From Halictus rubicundus (Eukaryota; Arthropoda; Insecta; Hymenoptera; Halictidae), in NCBI RefSeq assembly GCF_050948215.1, contig NW_027489037.1, positions 1 to 64,000 of the forward strand: a stretch of DNA of 64,000 nucleotides, read 5' to 3'. Shown piece after piece: positions 39,022-54,700 of this stretch. The notes below the pieces were generated by a model. That model did no database searches. It was not told the origin of the DNA and saw nothing but the letters and a program-made list of their open reading frames with translations. The position numbers were made by a program, and so were the translations under genes. Every line of letters begins with the position of its first letter. The stretch's first letter is position 1.

Positions 39022-41408
39022 ATAGGATAGGATAGAGAATAGGATATTATAGATGATATTATAGGAAAGAGGATAGGATATGATAGAGGATCGGATAGGA
39101 TAGAGGATAGGATAAGATAGAGGATAGGATAGGATAGAGGATAGGATAGAGGATTGGATAGGATAGAGAATATGATACGGTAGACGATAGGGGATTGGAT
39201 CGGATACAGGATAGGAGACGGTAGAGGATAGGATAGGATAGGATAGAGGATAGGTTAGGATAGAGGATACGATAGGATACAGGATAGGATAGGGTAGAGG
39301 ATAGGATAGGATAGAGGATAGGATAGGATAGAGGATTGGATAGGGGATTGGATAGGATAGAGGATAGGATACGATAGAGGATAGGATAGGATAGAGGATA
39401 GGATAGGATAGAGGATAGGATAGGATAGAGGATAGGACATGATAGCGGATAGGATATGATAGAGGATAGGATAGGATAGATGATAGGATAGGATAGAGGA
39501 TAGGATAGGATAGAGGATAGGATACGATAGAGGATAGGATAGGATAGAGGATAGGATACGATAGAGGATAGGATAGGATAGAGGATAGGATAGGGGATTG
39601 GATAGGATAGAGGATAGGAGACGATATGAGGATAGGATAGGATAGAGAATAGGATAGGATAGAGGATAGGTTAGGATAGAGGATAGGATAGGATACAGGA
39701 TAGGATAGGGTAGAGGATAGGATAGGATAGAGGATAGGATAGGATAGAGGATAGGATAGGATAGAGCATAGGATAGGATAGAGGATAGGATAGGATAGAG
39801 GATAGGATAGGATAGATGATAGGATAGGATAGAGGATAGGATAAGATGGAGGATAGGATAGGATAGAGGATAGGATAGGATAGAGGATAGGATACGATAG
39901 AGGATACGATAGGATAGGATAGAGGATAGGATAGGATAGAGGATAGGATAGGATAGAGGATAGGATACGATAGAGGATAGGATCGGATAGAGGATAGGAT
40001 AGGGGATTGGATAGGATAGAGGATAGGATAAGATGGAGGATAGGATAGGATAGAGGATAGGATACAATAGAGGATAGGATAAGATAGAAGATAGGATAGG
40101 ATAGAGGATAGGATAGGGGATTGGATAGGATAAAGGATAGGATAGGATAGAGGATAGGATAGGATAGAGGATAGGATACGATAGATAATACGAAATGATA
40201 GGATAGAGGGTAGGATAGGATAGAGGATAGGATAGGATAGAGGATAGGATAGGATAGAGGATAGGATAGGATAGAGGATAGGATAGGATAGAGTATAGGA
40301 TACGATAGAGGATAGGATAGGGGATTGGATAGGACAGATGATATTATAGGAATGAGGATAGGATAGGACAGATGATATTATAGGAATGAGGATGGGATAT
40401 GATAGAGGATACGATATTATAGATGATATTATAGGAAAGAGGATAGGATATGATAGAGGATCGGATAGGATAGAGGATTTGATAGGATAGAGGATACGGT
40501 ACTATAGAGGATAGGATAGAGAATATCATACGGTAGACGATAGGGGATTGGATCGGATACAGGATAGGAGAGGGTAGAGGATAGGATAGGATAGGATAGA
40601 GAATAGGATAGGATAGAGGATAGGATACGATAGAGGATAGGATAGGATAGAGGATATGATAGAGGATCGGATAGGATAGAGGATTGGATAGGATAGAGGA
40701 TAGGATAGGGTAGAGGATACGATAGGATAGGATAGAGGATAGGATAGGATAGAGGATAGGATAGGATAGAGGATAGGATAGGATAGAGGATAGGATAGGA
40801 TAGAGGATAGGACAGGATAGAGGATAGGATATGATAGAGGATAGGATAGGATAGAGGATAGGATAGGATAGAGGATAGGATAGGATAGAGGATAGGATAA
40901 GATAGAGGATAGGATAGGATAGAGGATAGGATAGGATAGAGGATAGGATAGGATAGAGGATAGGATGGGATAGAGAATAGGATAAGTTAGAGGTTATGAT
41001 AGGATAGAGGATAGGATAGGATAGAGGATAGGATAGGATAGTGGATAGGATAGGATAGAGGATAGGATAGGATAGAGGATAGGATAGGATAGAGGATAGG
41101 ATAGGATAGAGGATAGGATAGGATAGAGGATAGGATAGGATAGAGGATAGGATAGGATAGAGGATACGATAGGATAGGATAGAGGATACGATAGGATTGG
41201 ATGGAGCATAGGATAGGATAGAGGATTGGATAGGATAGAGGATAGGATATGATAGAGGATAGGATAGGATAGAGGATAGGATAGGATAGAGGATAGGATA
41301 GGGGATTGGATAGGATAGAGGATAGGTTAGCATAGAGGATAGGATACGATAGAGGATACGATAGGATAGGATAGAGTATAGGATAGGATGGAGGATAGGA
41401 TAGGATAG

Positions 41409-44400
41409 AGGACAATATAGGATAGAGGATACGATCTTATAGAAAATAGGATATTATAGAGGAAAGTATAGGATAGTGGAAAGGATGGGATAGAGGATAG
41501 GATAGGGGATGGTATAGGATAGCGGATAGGAGACGAAAGAGGATAGGATTGGATAGAGAATAGGATAGAGGATAGGATAAGATAGAGGATAGGATACGAT
41601 AGAGGATACGATAGGATAGAGGATGGGATAGGGGATTGGATAGGATAGAGGATAGGATACGATATGAGGATAGGATAGGATAGAGAATAGGATATTATAG
41701 ATGATATTATAGGAAAGAGGATAGGATATGATAGAGGATCGGATAGGATAGAGGATTGGATAGGATAGATAATACGATACTATAGAGGATAGGATAGAGA
41801 ATATGATACGGTAGACGATAGGGGATTGGATCGGATACAGGATAGGAGAGGGTAGAGGATAGGATAGGATAGGATAGAGTATAGGATAGGATAGAGGATA
41901 GGATACGATAGAGGATAGGATAGGATAGAGGATAGGAAAGAGGATAGGATATGATAGAGGATCGGATAGGATAGAGGATTGGATAGGATAGAGGATAGGA
42001 TAGGATAGAGGATACGATAGCATAGGGTGGAGGATAGGATAGGATAGAGGATAGGATAGGATAGAGGATAGGATATGATAGAGGATAGGATAGGATAGAG
42101 GATAGGATAGGATAGAGGATAGGATATGATAGGGGATCGGATAGGATAGAGGATAGGATAGGTTAGAGGATAGGATAGGGTAGAGGATAGGATAGGATAG
42201 AGGATAGGATAGGATAGAGGATAGGATAGGATAGAGGATAGGATATGATAGAGGATAGGATAGGATAGAGGATAGGATAGGATAGAGGATAGGATATGAT
42301 AGGGGATCGGATAGGATAGAGGATAGGATAGGATAGAGGATAGGATAGGATAGAGGATAGGATAGGATAGAGGATAGGATAGGATAGATGATAGGATAGG
42401 ATAGAGGATAGGATAAGATAGAGGATAGGATACGATAGAGGATATAATAGGATAGAGGATAGGAAAGGATAGAAGATAGGATAGGATAGAGGATAGCATA
42501 GGATAGAGGATAGGATAGGATAGAGGATAGGATAGGATAGAGGATAGGATAGGATAGAGGATAGGATAGGATAGAGGATAGGATAGGATAGAGGATAGGA
42601 TAGGATAGAGGATAGGATAGGATAGATTATAGGATAGGATAGAGGTTAGGATAGGATAGAGGATAGGATAGGATAGAGTATAGGATACGATAGAGGATAG
42701 GATAGGGGATTGGATAGGACAGATGATATTATAGGAATGAGGATAGGATAGGACAGATGATATTATAGGAATGAGGATGGGATATGATAGAGGATACGAT
42801 ATTATAGAGGATAGGATAGGATAGAGGATCGGATAGGATAGAGGATTGGATAGGATAGAGGATACGATACGATAGAGTATAGGATAGAGGATAGGGGATT
42901 GGATCGGATACAGGATAGGAGACGGTAGACGATAGGATGGGATAGGATAGAGGATAGGATAGGATAGAGGATAGGATACGATAGAGGATAGGATAAGATA
43001 GAGGATATGATAGGATAGAGGATAGGATAGGATAGAGGATTGGATAGGATAGTGGATAGGATAGGATAGAGGATGGGATAGGGGATTGGATAGCATACAG
43101 GATAGGAGACGATATGAGGATAGGATAGGATAGAGAGTAGGATATTATAGATGATATTATAGGAAAGAGGATAGGATATGATAGAGGATCGGATAGGATA
43201 GAGGATTTGATAGGATAGAGGATACGATACTATAGAGGATAGGATAGAGAATATCATACGGTAGACGATAGGGGATTGGATCGGATACAGGATAGGAGAG
43301 GGTAGAGGATAGGATAGGATAGGATAGAGAATAGGATAGGATAGAGGATAGGATACGATAGAGGATAGGATAGGATAGAGGATAGGATAGGGGATTGGAT
43401 AGGATAGAGGATAGGTGACGATATGAGGATAGGATGGGATAGAGAATAGGATATTATAGATGATATTATAGGAAAGAGGATAGGATATGATAGAGGATCG
43501 GATAGGATAGATGATTGGATAGGATAGAGGATAGGATAGGGTAGAGGATACGATAGGATAGGATAGAGGATAGGATAAGATAGAGGATAGGATACGATAG
43601 AGGATATAATAGGATAGAGGATAGGAAAGGATAGAGGATAGGATGGGATAGAGGATAGCATAGGATAGAGGATAGGATAGGATAGGATTGAGGATAGGAT
43701 AGTATAGAGGATAGGATAGGATAGAGGATAGGATAGGATAGAGGACAATATAGGATAGAGGATACGATCTTATAGAAAATAGGATATTATAGAGCAAAGT
43801 ATAGGATAGTGGAAAGGATGGGATAGAGGATAGGATAGGGGATGGTATAGGATAGCGGATAGGAGACGAAAGAGGATAGGATTGGATAGAGAATAGGATA
43901 GAGGATAGGATAAGATAGAGGATAGGATACGATAGAGGATACGATAGGATAGAGGATGGGATAGGGGATTGGATAGGATAGAGGATAGGATACGATATGA
44001 GGATAGGATAGGATAGGGAATAGGATATTATAGATGATATTATAGGAAAGAGGATAGGATATGATAGAGGATCGGATAGGATAGAGAATTGGATAGGATA
44101 GATAATACGATACTATACAGGATAGGATAGAGAATATGATACGGTAGACGATAGGGGATTGGATCGGATACAGGATAGGAGAGGGTAGAGGATAGGATAG
44201 GATAGGATAGAGTATAGGATAGGATAGAGGATAGGATACGATAGAGGATAGGATAGGATAGAGGATAGGAAAGAGGATAGGATATGATAGAGGATCGGAT
44301 AGGATAGAGGATTGGATAGGATAGAGGATAGGATAGGATAGAGGATACGATAGCATAGGGTAGAGGATAGGATAGGATAGAGGATAGGGTAGGATAGAGG

Positions 44401-47400
44401 ATAGGATAGGATAGAGGATAGGATATGATAGAGGATAGGATAGGATAGAGGATAGGATAGGATAGAGGATAGGATATGATAGGGGATCGGATAGGATAGA
44501 GGATAGGATAGGATAGAGGATAGGATAGGGTAGAGGATAGGATAGGATAGAGGATAGGATAGGATAGAGGATAGGATCGGATAGAGGATAGGATAGGATA
44601 GAGGATAGGATAGGATAGAGGATAGGATAAGATAGAGGATAGGATACGATAGAGGATGTAATAGGATAGAGGATAGGAAAGGATAGAGGATAGGATAGGA
44701 TAGAGGATAGCATAGGATAGAGGATAGGATAGGATAGGATAGAGGATAGGATAGGATAGAGGATAGGATAGGATAGAGGATAGGATAGGATAGAGGATAG
44801 GATAGGTTAGAGGATAGGATAGGATAGAGGATTGGATAGGATAGATAATACGATACTATAGAGGATAGGATAGAGAATATGATACGGTAGACGATAGGGG
44901 ATTGGATCGGATACAGGATAGGAGAGGGTAGAGGATAGGATAGGATAGGATAGAGTATAGGATAGGATAGAGGATAGGATACGATAGAGGATAGGATAGG
45001 ATAGAGGATAGGATAGGATAGGATAGAGTATAGGATAGGATAGAGGATAGGATACGATAGAGGATAGGATAGGATAGAGGATAGGAAAGAGTATAGGATA
45101 TGATAGAGGATCGGATAGGATAGAGGATTGGATAGGATAGAGGATAGGATAGGATAGAGGATACGATAGCATAGGGTAGAGGATAGGATAGGATAGAGGA
45201 TAGGATAGGATAGAGGATAGGATAGGATAGAGGATAGGATATGATAGAGGATAGGATAGGATAGAGGATAGGATAGAGGATAGGATATGATAGGGGATCG
45301 GATAGGATAGAGGATAGGATAGGATAGAGGATAGGATAGGATAGAGGATAGGATAGGATAGAGGATAGGATAGGATAGAGGATAGGATAAGATAGAGGAT
45401 AGGATACGATAGAGGGTATAATAGGATAGATGATAGGAAAGGATAGAGGATAGGATAGGATAGAGGATAGCATAGGATAGAGGATAGGATAGGATAGGAT
45501 AGAGGATAGGATAGGATAGAGGATAGGATAGGATAGAGGATAGGATAGGATAGAGGATAGGATAGGATAGAGGATAGGATAGGATAGAGGATAGGATAGG
45601 ATAGAGGATAGGATAGGATAGATTATAGGATAGGATAGAGGATAGGATAGGATAGAGAATAGGATAGGATAGAGGATAGGATACGATAGAGGATAGGATA
45701 GGATAGAGGATAGGATAGGGGATTGGATAGGATAGAGGATAGGTGACGATATGAGGATAGGATGGGATAGAGAATAGGATATTATAGATGATATTATAGG
45801 AAAGAGGATAGGATATGATAGAGGATCGGATAGGATAGAGGATTGGATAGGATAGAGGATAGGATAGGGTAGAGAATACGATAGGATAGGATAGAGGATA
45901 TGATAGGATAGAGGATAGGATAGGATAGAGGATAGGATAGGATAGAGGATAGGATATGATAGAGGATAGGATAGGATAGAGGATAGGATAGGATAGAGGA
46001 TAGGATAGGATAGAGGATAGGATAAGATAGAGGATAGGATAGGATAGAGGATAGGATAGGATAGAGGATAGGATAGGATAGAGGATAGGATGGGATAGAG
46101 AATAGGATAAGTTAGAGGATAGGATAAGATAGAGGATAGGATAGGATAGAGGATAGGATAGGATAGAGGATAGGATAGGATAGAGGATAGGATAGGATAG
46201 AGGATAGGATAGGATAGAGGATACGATAGGATAGGATAGAGGATACGATAGGATTGGATGGAGCATAGGATAGGATAGAGGATTGGATAGGATAGAGTAT
46301 AGGATATGATAGAGGATAGGATAGGATAGAGGATAGGATAGGATAGAGGATAGGATAGGGGATTGGATAGGATAGAGGATAGGTTAGCATAGAGGATAGG
46401 ATACGATAGAGGATACGATAGGATATTATAGAGTATAGGATAGGATAGAGGATAGGATAGGATAGAGGACAATATAGGATAGAGGATACGATCTTATAGA
46501 AAATAGGATATTATAGAGGAAAGTATAGGATAGTGGAAAGGATGGGATAGAGGATAGGATAGGGGATGGTATACTATAGCGGATAGGAGACGAAAGAGGA
46601 TAGGATTGGACAGAGAATAGGATAGAGGATAGGATAAGATAGAGGATAGGATACGATAGAGGATACGATAGGATAGAGGATGGGATAGGGGATTGGATAG
46701 GATAGAGGATAGGATACGATATGAGGATAGGATAGGATAGAGAATAGTATATTATAGATGATATTATAGGAAAGAGGATAGGATATGATAGAGGATCTGA
46801 TAGGATAGAGGATTGGATAGGATAGAGGATAGGATAGGATAGAGGATACGATAGCATAGGGTAGAGGATAGGATAGGATAGCGGATAGAATAGGATAGAG
46901 GATAGGATAGGATAGAGGATAGGATATGATAGAGGATAGGATAGGATAGAGGATAGGATAGGATAGAGGATAGGATATGATAGGGAATCGGATAGGATAG
47001 AGGATAGGATAGGTTAGAGGATAGGATAGGGTAGAGGATAGGATAGGATAGAGGATAGGATAGGATAGAGGATAGGATAGGATAGAGGATAGGATATGAT
47101 AGAGGATCGGATAGGATAGAGGATTGGATAGGATAGAGGATAGTATAGGGTAGAGGATACGATAGGATAGGATAGAGGATAGGATAAGATAGAGGATAGG
47201 ATACGATAGAGGATATTATAGGATAGAGGATAGGAAAGGATAGAGGATAGGATAGGATAGAGGAGAGCATAGGATAGAGGATAGGATAGGATAGGATAGA
47301 GGATAGGATAGGATAGAGGATAGGATAGGATAGAGGACAATATAGGATAGAGGATACGATCTTATAGAAAATAGGATATTATAGAGGAAAGTATAGGATA

Positions 47401-50400
47401 GTGGAAAGGATGGGATAGAGGATAGGATAGGGGATGGTATAGGATAGCGGATAGGAGACGAAAGAGGATAGGATTGGATAGAGAATAGGATAGAGGATAG
47501 GATAAGATAGAGGATAGGATACGATAGAGGATACGATAGGATAGAGGATGGGATAGGGGATAGGATAGGATAGAGGATAGGAAAGAGGATAGGATATGAT
47601 AGAGGATCGGATAGGATAGAGGATTGGATAGGATAGAGGATAGGATAGGATAGAGGATACGATAGCATAGGGTAGAGGATAGGATAGGATAGAGGATAGG
47701 ATAGGATAGAGGATAGGATAGGATAGAGGATAGGATATGATAGAGGATAGGATAGGATAGAGGATAGGATAGGATAGAGGATAGGATATGATAGGGAATC
47801 GGATAACATAAAGGATAGGATAGGATAGAGCATAGGATAGGGTAGAGGATAGGATAGGATAGAGGATAGGATAGGATAGAGGATAGGATCGGATAGAGGA
47901 TAGGATAGGATAGAGGATAGGATAGGATAGAGGATAGGATAAGATAGAGGATAGGATACGATAGAGGATGTAATAGGATAGAGGATAGGAAAGGATAGAG
48001 GATAGGATAGGATAGAGGATAGCATAGGATAGAGGATAGGATAGGATAGGATAGAGGATAGGATAGGATAGAGGATAGGATAGGATAGAGGATAGGATAG
48101 GATAGAGGATAGGATAGTATAGAGGATAGGATAGGATAGAGGATTGGATAGGATAGATAATACGATACTATAGAGGATAGGATAGAGAATATGATACGGT
48201 AGACGATAGGGGATTGGATCGGATACAGGATAGGAGAGGGTAGAGGATAGGATAGGATAGGATAGAGTATAGGATAGGATAGAGGATAGGATACGATAGA
48301 GGATAGGATAGGATAGAGGATAGGATAGGATAGGATAGAGTATAGGATAGGATAGAGGATAGGATACGATAGAGGATAGGATAGGATAGAGGATAGGAAA
48401 GAGTATAGGATATGATAGAGGATCGGATAGGATAGAGGATTGGATAGGATAGAGGATAGGATAGGATAGAGGATACGATAGCATAGGGTAGAGGATAGGA
48501 TAGGATAGAGGATAGGATAGGATAGAGGATAGGATAGGATAGAGGATAGGATATGATAGAGGATAGGATAGGATAGAGGATAGGATAGAGGATAGGATAT
48601 GATAGGGGATCGGATAGGATAGAGGATAGGATAGGATAGAGGATAGGATAGGATAGAGGATAGGATAGGATAGAGGATAGGATAGGATAGAGGATAGGAT
48701 AAGATAGAGGATAGGATACGATAGAGGGTATAATAGGATAGATGATAGGAAAGGATAGAGGATAGGATAGGATAGAGGATAGCATAGGATAGAGGATAGG
48801 ATAGGATAGGATAGAGGATAGGATAGGATAGAGGATAGGATAGGATAGAGGATAGGATAGGATAGAGGATAGGATAGGATAGAGGATAGGATAGGATAGA
48901 GGATAGGATAGGATAGAGGATAGGATAGGATAGATTATAGGATAGGATAGAGGATAGGATAGGATAGAGAATAGGATAGGATAGAGGATAGGATACGATA
49001 GAGGATAGGATAGGATAGAGGATAGGATAGGGGATTGGATAGGATAGAGGATAGGTGACGATATGAGGATAGGATGGGATAGAGAATAGGATATTATAGA
49101 TGATATTATAGGAAAGAGGATAGGATATGATAGAGGATCGGATAGGATAGAGGATTGGATAGGATAGAGGATAGGATAGGGTAGAGAATACGATAGGATA
49201 GGATAGAGGATATGATAGGATAGAGGATAGGATAGGATAGAGGATAGGATAGGATAGAGGATAGGATATGATAGAGGATAGGATAGGATAGAGGATAGGA
49301 TAGGATAGAGGATAGGATAGGATAGAGGATAGGATAAGATAGAGGATAGGATAGGATAGAGGATAGGATAGGATAGAGGATAGGATAGGATAGAGGATAG
49401 GATGGGATAGAGAATAGGATAAGTTAGAGGATATGATAGGATAGAGGATAGGATAGGATAGAGGATAGGATAGGATAGTGGATAGGATAGGATAGAGGAT
49501 AGGATAGGATAGAGGATAGGATAGGATAGAGGATAGGATAGGATAGAGGATAGGATAGGATAGAGGATAGGATAGGATAGAGGATAGGATAGGATAGAGG
49601 ATACGATAGGATAGGATAGAGGATACGATAGGATTGGATGGAGCATAGGATAGGATAGAGGATTGGATAGGATAGAGTATAGGATATGATAGAGGATAGG
49701 ATAGGATAGAGGATAGGATAGGATAGAGGATAGGATAGGGGATTGGATAGGATAGAGGATAGGTTAGCATAGAGGATAGGATACGATAGAGGATACGATA
49801 GGATATTATAGAGTATAGGATAGGATAGAGGATAGGATAGGATAGAGGACAATATAGGATAGAGGATACGATCTTATAGAAAATAGGATATTATAGAGGA
49901 AAGTATAGGATAGTGGAAAGGATGGGATAGAGGATAGGATAGGGGATGGTATACTATAGCGGATAGGAGACGAAAGAGGATAGGATTGGACAGAGAATAG
50001 GATAGAGGATAGGATAAGATAGAGGATAGGATACGATAGAGGATACGATAGGATAGAGGATGGGATAGGGGATTGGATAGGATAGAGGATAGGATACGAT
50101 ATGAGGATAGGATAGGATAGAGAATAGTATATTATAGATGATATTATAGGAAAGAGGATAGGATATGATAGAGGATCTGATAGGATAGAGGATTGGATAG
50201 GATAGAGGATAGGATAGGATAGAGGATACGATAGCATAGGGTAGAGGATAGGATAGGATAGCGGATAGAATAGGATAGAGGATAGGATAGGATAGAGGAT
50301 AGGATATGATAGAGGATAGGATAGGATAGAGGATAGGATAGGATAGAGGATAGGATATGATAGGGAATCGGATAGGATAGAGGATAGGATAGGTTAGAGG

Positions 50401-50790
50401 ATAGGATAGGGTAGAGGATAGGATAGGATAGAGGATAGGATAGGATAGAGGATAGGATAGGATAGAGGATAGGATATGATAGAGGATCGGATAGGATAGA
50501 GGATTGGATAGGATAGAGGATAGTATAGGGTAGAGGATACGATAGGATAGGATAGAGGATAGGATAAGATAGAGGATAGGATACGATAGAGGATATTATA
50601 GGATAGAGGATAGGAAAGGATAGAGGATAGGATAGGATAGAGGAGAGCATAGGATAGAGGATAGGATAGGATAGGATAGAGGATAGGATAGGATAGAGGA
50701 TAGGATAGGATAGAGGACAATATAGGATAGAGGATACGATCTTATAGAAAATAGGATATTATAGAGGAAAGTATAGGATAGTGGAAAGGA
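41409..50790 (+). repeat. gaggacaatatagg block, six dispersed copies
   Basis: The most diverged satellite segment of the window starts gaggacaatatagg. It continues through CGATCTTATAGAAAATAGG, ATATTATAGAG and a GGAAAGGATGGG stretch, then GGGGATGG. Copies start at about 41409, 43741, 46465, 47333, 49845 and 50713. The last four form two pairs, each 3380 bp apart. Copies differ slightly, for example agagcaaag at 43792 against agaggaaag elsewhere. It was not seen outside this interval. Confidence 0.8.
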
Positions 50791-51703
50791 TGGGATAGAG
50801 GATAGGATAGGGGATGGTATAGGATAGCGGATAGGAGACGAAAGAGGATAGGATTGGATAGAGAATAGGATAGAGGATAGGATAAGATAGAGGATAGGAT
50901 ACGATAGAGGATACGATAGGATAGAGGATGGGATAGGGGATAGGATAGGATAGAGGATAGGAAAGAGGATAGGATATGATAGAGGATCGGATAGGATAGA
51001 GGATTGGATAGGATAGAGGATAGGATAGGATAGAGGATACGATAGCATAGGGTAGAGGATAGGATAGGATAGAGGATAGGATAGGATAGAGGATAGGATA
51101 GGATAGAGGATAGGATATGATAGAGGATAGGATAGGATAGAGGATAGGATAGGATAGAGGATAGGATATGATAGGGAATCGGATAACATAAAGGATAGGA
51201 TAGGATAGAGCATAGGATAGGGTAGAGGATAGGATAGGATAGAGGATAGGATAGGATAGAGGATAGGATCGGATAGAGGATAGGATAGGATAGAGGATAG
51301 GATAGGATAGAGGATAGGATAAGATAGAGGATAGGATACGATAGAGGATGTAATAGGATAGAGGATAGGAAAGGATAGAGGATAGGATAGGATAGAGGAT
51401 AGCATAGGATAGAGGATAGGATAGGATAGGATAGAGGATAGGATAGGATAGAGGATAGGATAGGATAGAGGATAGGATAGGATAGAGGATAGGATAGTAT
51501 AGAGGATAGGATAGGATAGAGGATTGGATAGGATAGATAATACGATACTATAGAGGATAGGATAGAGAATATGATACGGTAGACGATAGGGGATTGGATC
51601 GGATACAGGATAGGAGAGGGTAGAGGATAGGATAGGATAGGATAGAGTATAGGATAGGATAGAGGATAGGATACGATAGAGGATAGGATAGGATAGAGGA
51701 TAG
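44652..51703 (+). repeat. 3312/3380-bp tandem higher-order repeat, two units plus a partial third
   Basis: The marker gaggatgtaatagg is at 44652, 47964 and 51344. gataatacgatac is at 44844, 48156 and 51536. ggaaagagtat (45084/48396), ggtgac (45742/49054) and gataagtt (46106/49418) are 3312 bp apart, whereas ggattggatgg (46251/49631) and everything checked up to about 48300/51680 is 3380 bp apart. The second unit has thus gained 68 bp, four monomers, between 49418 and 49631. Lines sampled across 46.25-48.3 and 49.63-51.68 kb read identically, including every rare variant, so this is the youngest-looking large duplication in the window. The third unit breaks off near 51703. Confidence 0.88.
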
Positions 51704-54700
51704 GAAAGAGGATAGGATATGATAGAGGATCGGATAGGATAGAGGATTGCATAGGATAGAGGATAGGATAGGATAGAGGATACGATAGCATAGGGTAGAG
51801 GATAGGATAGGATAGAGGATAGGATAGGATAGAGGATAGGATAGGATAGAGGATAGGATAGGATAGAGGATAGGATAGGATAGAGGATAGGATAGGATAG
51901 AGGATAGGATAGGATAGAGGATAGGATAGGATAGAGGATTGGATAGGATAGATAATACGATACTATAGAGGATAGGATAGAGAATATGATACGGTAGACG
52001 ATAGGGGATTGGATCGGATACAGGATAGGAGAGGGTAGAGGATAGGATAGGATGGGATAGAGTATAGAATAGGATAGAGGATAGGATACGATAGAGGATA
52101 GGATAGGATAGATAGGAAAGAGGATAGGATATGATAGAGGATCGGATAAGATAGAGGATAGGATACGATAGAGGATATAATAGGATAGAGGATAGGAAAG
52201 GATAGAGGATAGGATAGGATAGAGGATATTATAGGATAGAGGATAGGATAGGATAGGATAGAGGATAGGATAGGATAGAGGATAGGATAGGATAGAGGAT
52301 AGGATAGGATAGAGGATAGGATAGGATAGAGGATAGGATAGGATAGAGGATAGGATAGGATAGAGGATAGGATAGGATAGAGGATAGGATAGGATAGAGG
52401 ATAGGATAGGATAGATTATAGGATAGGTTAGAGGATAGGATAGGATAGAGGATAGGATAGGATAGAGTATAGGATACGATAGAGGATAGGATAGGGGATT
52501 GGATAGGACAGATGATATTATAGGAATGAGGATAGGATAGGACAGATGATATTATAGGAATGAGGATGGGATATGATAGAGGATACGATATTATAGAGGA
52601 TAGGATAAGATAGAGGATATGATAGGATAGAAGATAGGATAGGATAGAGGATTGGATAGGATAGTGGATAGGATAGGATAGAGGATGGGATAGGGGATTG
52701 GATAGCATACAGGATAGGAGACGATATGAGGATAGGATAGGATAGAGAATAGGATATTATAGATGATATTATAGGAAAGAGGATAGGATATGATAGAGGA
52801 TCGGATAGGATAGAGGATTGGATAGGATAGAGGATAGGATAGGGTAGAGGATACGATAGTATAGGATAGAGGATAGGATAGGATAGACGATAGGATAGGA
52901 TAGAGGATAGGATAGGATAGAGGATAGGATAGGATAGAGGATAGGTTATGATAGAGGATAGGATAGGATAGAGGATAGGATAGGATAGAGGATAGGATAG
53001 GATAGAGGATAGGATAAGATAGAGGATAGGATAGGATAGAGGATAGGATAGGATAGAGGATAGGATAGGATAGAGGATAGGATCGGATAGAGGATAGGAT
53101 AGGATAGAGGATAGGATAGGATAGAGGATAGGATCGGATAGAGGATAGGATAGGGGATTGGATAGGATAGAGGATAGGATAGGATAGAGGATAGGATAGG
53201 ATAGAGGATAGGATAGTATAGAGGATAGGATAGGATAGAGGATAGGATACGATAGAGGATACGATAGGATAGGATAGAGGATAGGATAGGATAGAGGATA
53301 GGATAGGATAGAGGATAGAATAGGATAGAGGAGAGGATATGATAGAGGATAGGATAGGATAGAGGATAGGATAGGATAGAGGATAGGATAAGATAGAGGA
53401 TAGGATAGGATAGGGGATAGGATAAGATAGAGGATAGGATAGGATAGAGGATAGGATAGGTTAGAGGATAGGATAAGATAGAGGATAGGATACGATAGTG
53501 GATATAATAGAATAGAGGATATGAAAGGATAGAGGATAGGATAGGATAGAGGATAGCATAGGATAGAGGATAGGATAGGATAGGATAGAGGATAGGATAG
53601 GATAGAGGATAGGATAGGATAGAGGATAGGATAGGATAGAGGATAGGAGAGGATAGAGTATAGGATACGATAGAGGATAGGATAGGGGATTGGATAGGAC
53701 AGATGATATTATACGAATGAGGATAGGATATGATAGAGGATACGATATTATAGAGGATAGGATAGCATAGCGGGAAGGGTAGGATAGAGGATAGGATCGG
53801 GGATTGGATAGGATAGGGGATTGGATAGGATAGAGGACAGGAGACGATAGAGGATAGGATAAGTTAGAGGATAGGATAGGATAGAGGATAGGATAGGATA
53901 GAGAATAGGGTAGGATAGAGGATAGGATAGGATAGAGGATAGGATAGGATAGAGGATAGGATAGGATAGGATAGAGGATAGGATAGGATAGGATAGAGGA
54001 TAGGATATGATAGAGGATAGAGGATAGGATAGGATAGAGGATAGGATAGGATAGAGGATAGGATAGGATAGAGGATAGGATAGGATAGAGGATAGGATAG
54101 GATAGAGGATAGGATAGGATAGAGGATAGGATAGGATAGAGGATAGGATAGGATAGAGTATAGGGTGCGATAGAGGATACGAAAGGATAGGATAGAGGGC
54201 AGGATAGGATAGAGGGTAGGATAGGATAGAGGATAGGATAGGATTGAGGATAGGATAGGATAGAGGATGGGATAGGGTAGAGTATAGGATAGGATAGAGG
54301 ATAGGATAGGATAGAGGATAGGATAGCATAGAGGATAGGATACGATAGAGGATACGATAGGATAGGATAGAGGATAGGATAGGATAGAGGATTGGATAGA
54401 ATAGAGGATAGGATAAGATAGAGGATATGATAGGCTAGAGGATAGGATAGGATAGATGATAGGATAGGATAGAGGATAGGATAAGATAGAGGATAGGATA
54501 GGATAGAGGATAGGATAGGATAGAGGATAGGATAGGATAGAGGATAGGATAGGATAGAGGATAGGATGGGATAGAGGATAGGATAGGATAGAGGATAGGA
54601 TAGGATAGAGGATAGGATAGGATAGAGGATAGGATATGATAGGGGATCGGATAGGATAAAGGATTGGATAGGATAGAGAGTATGATACGGTAGACGATAG

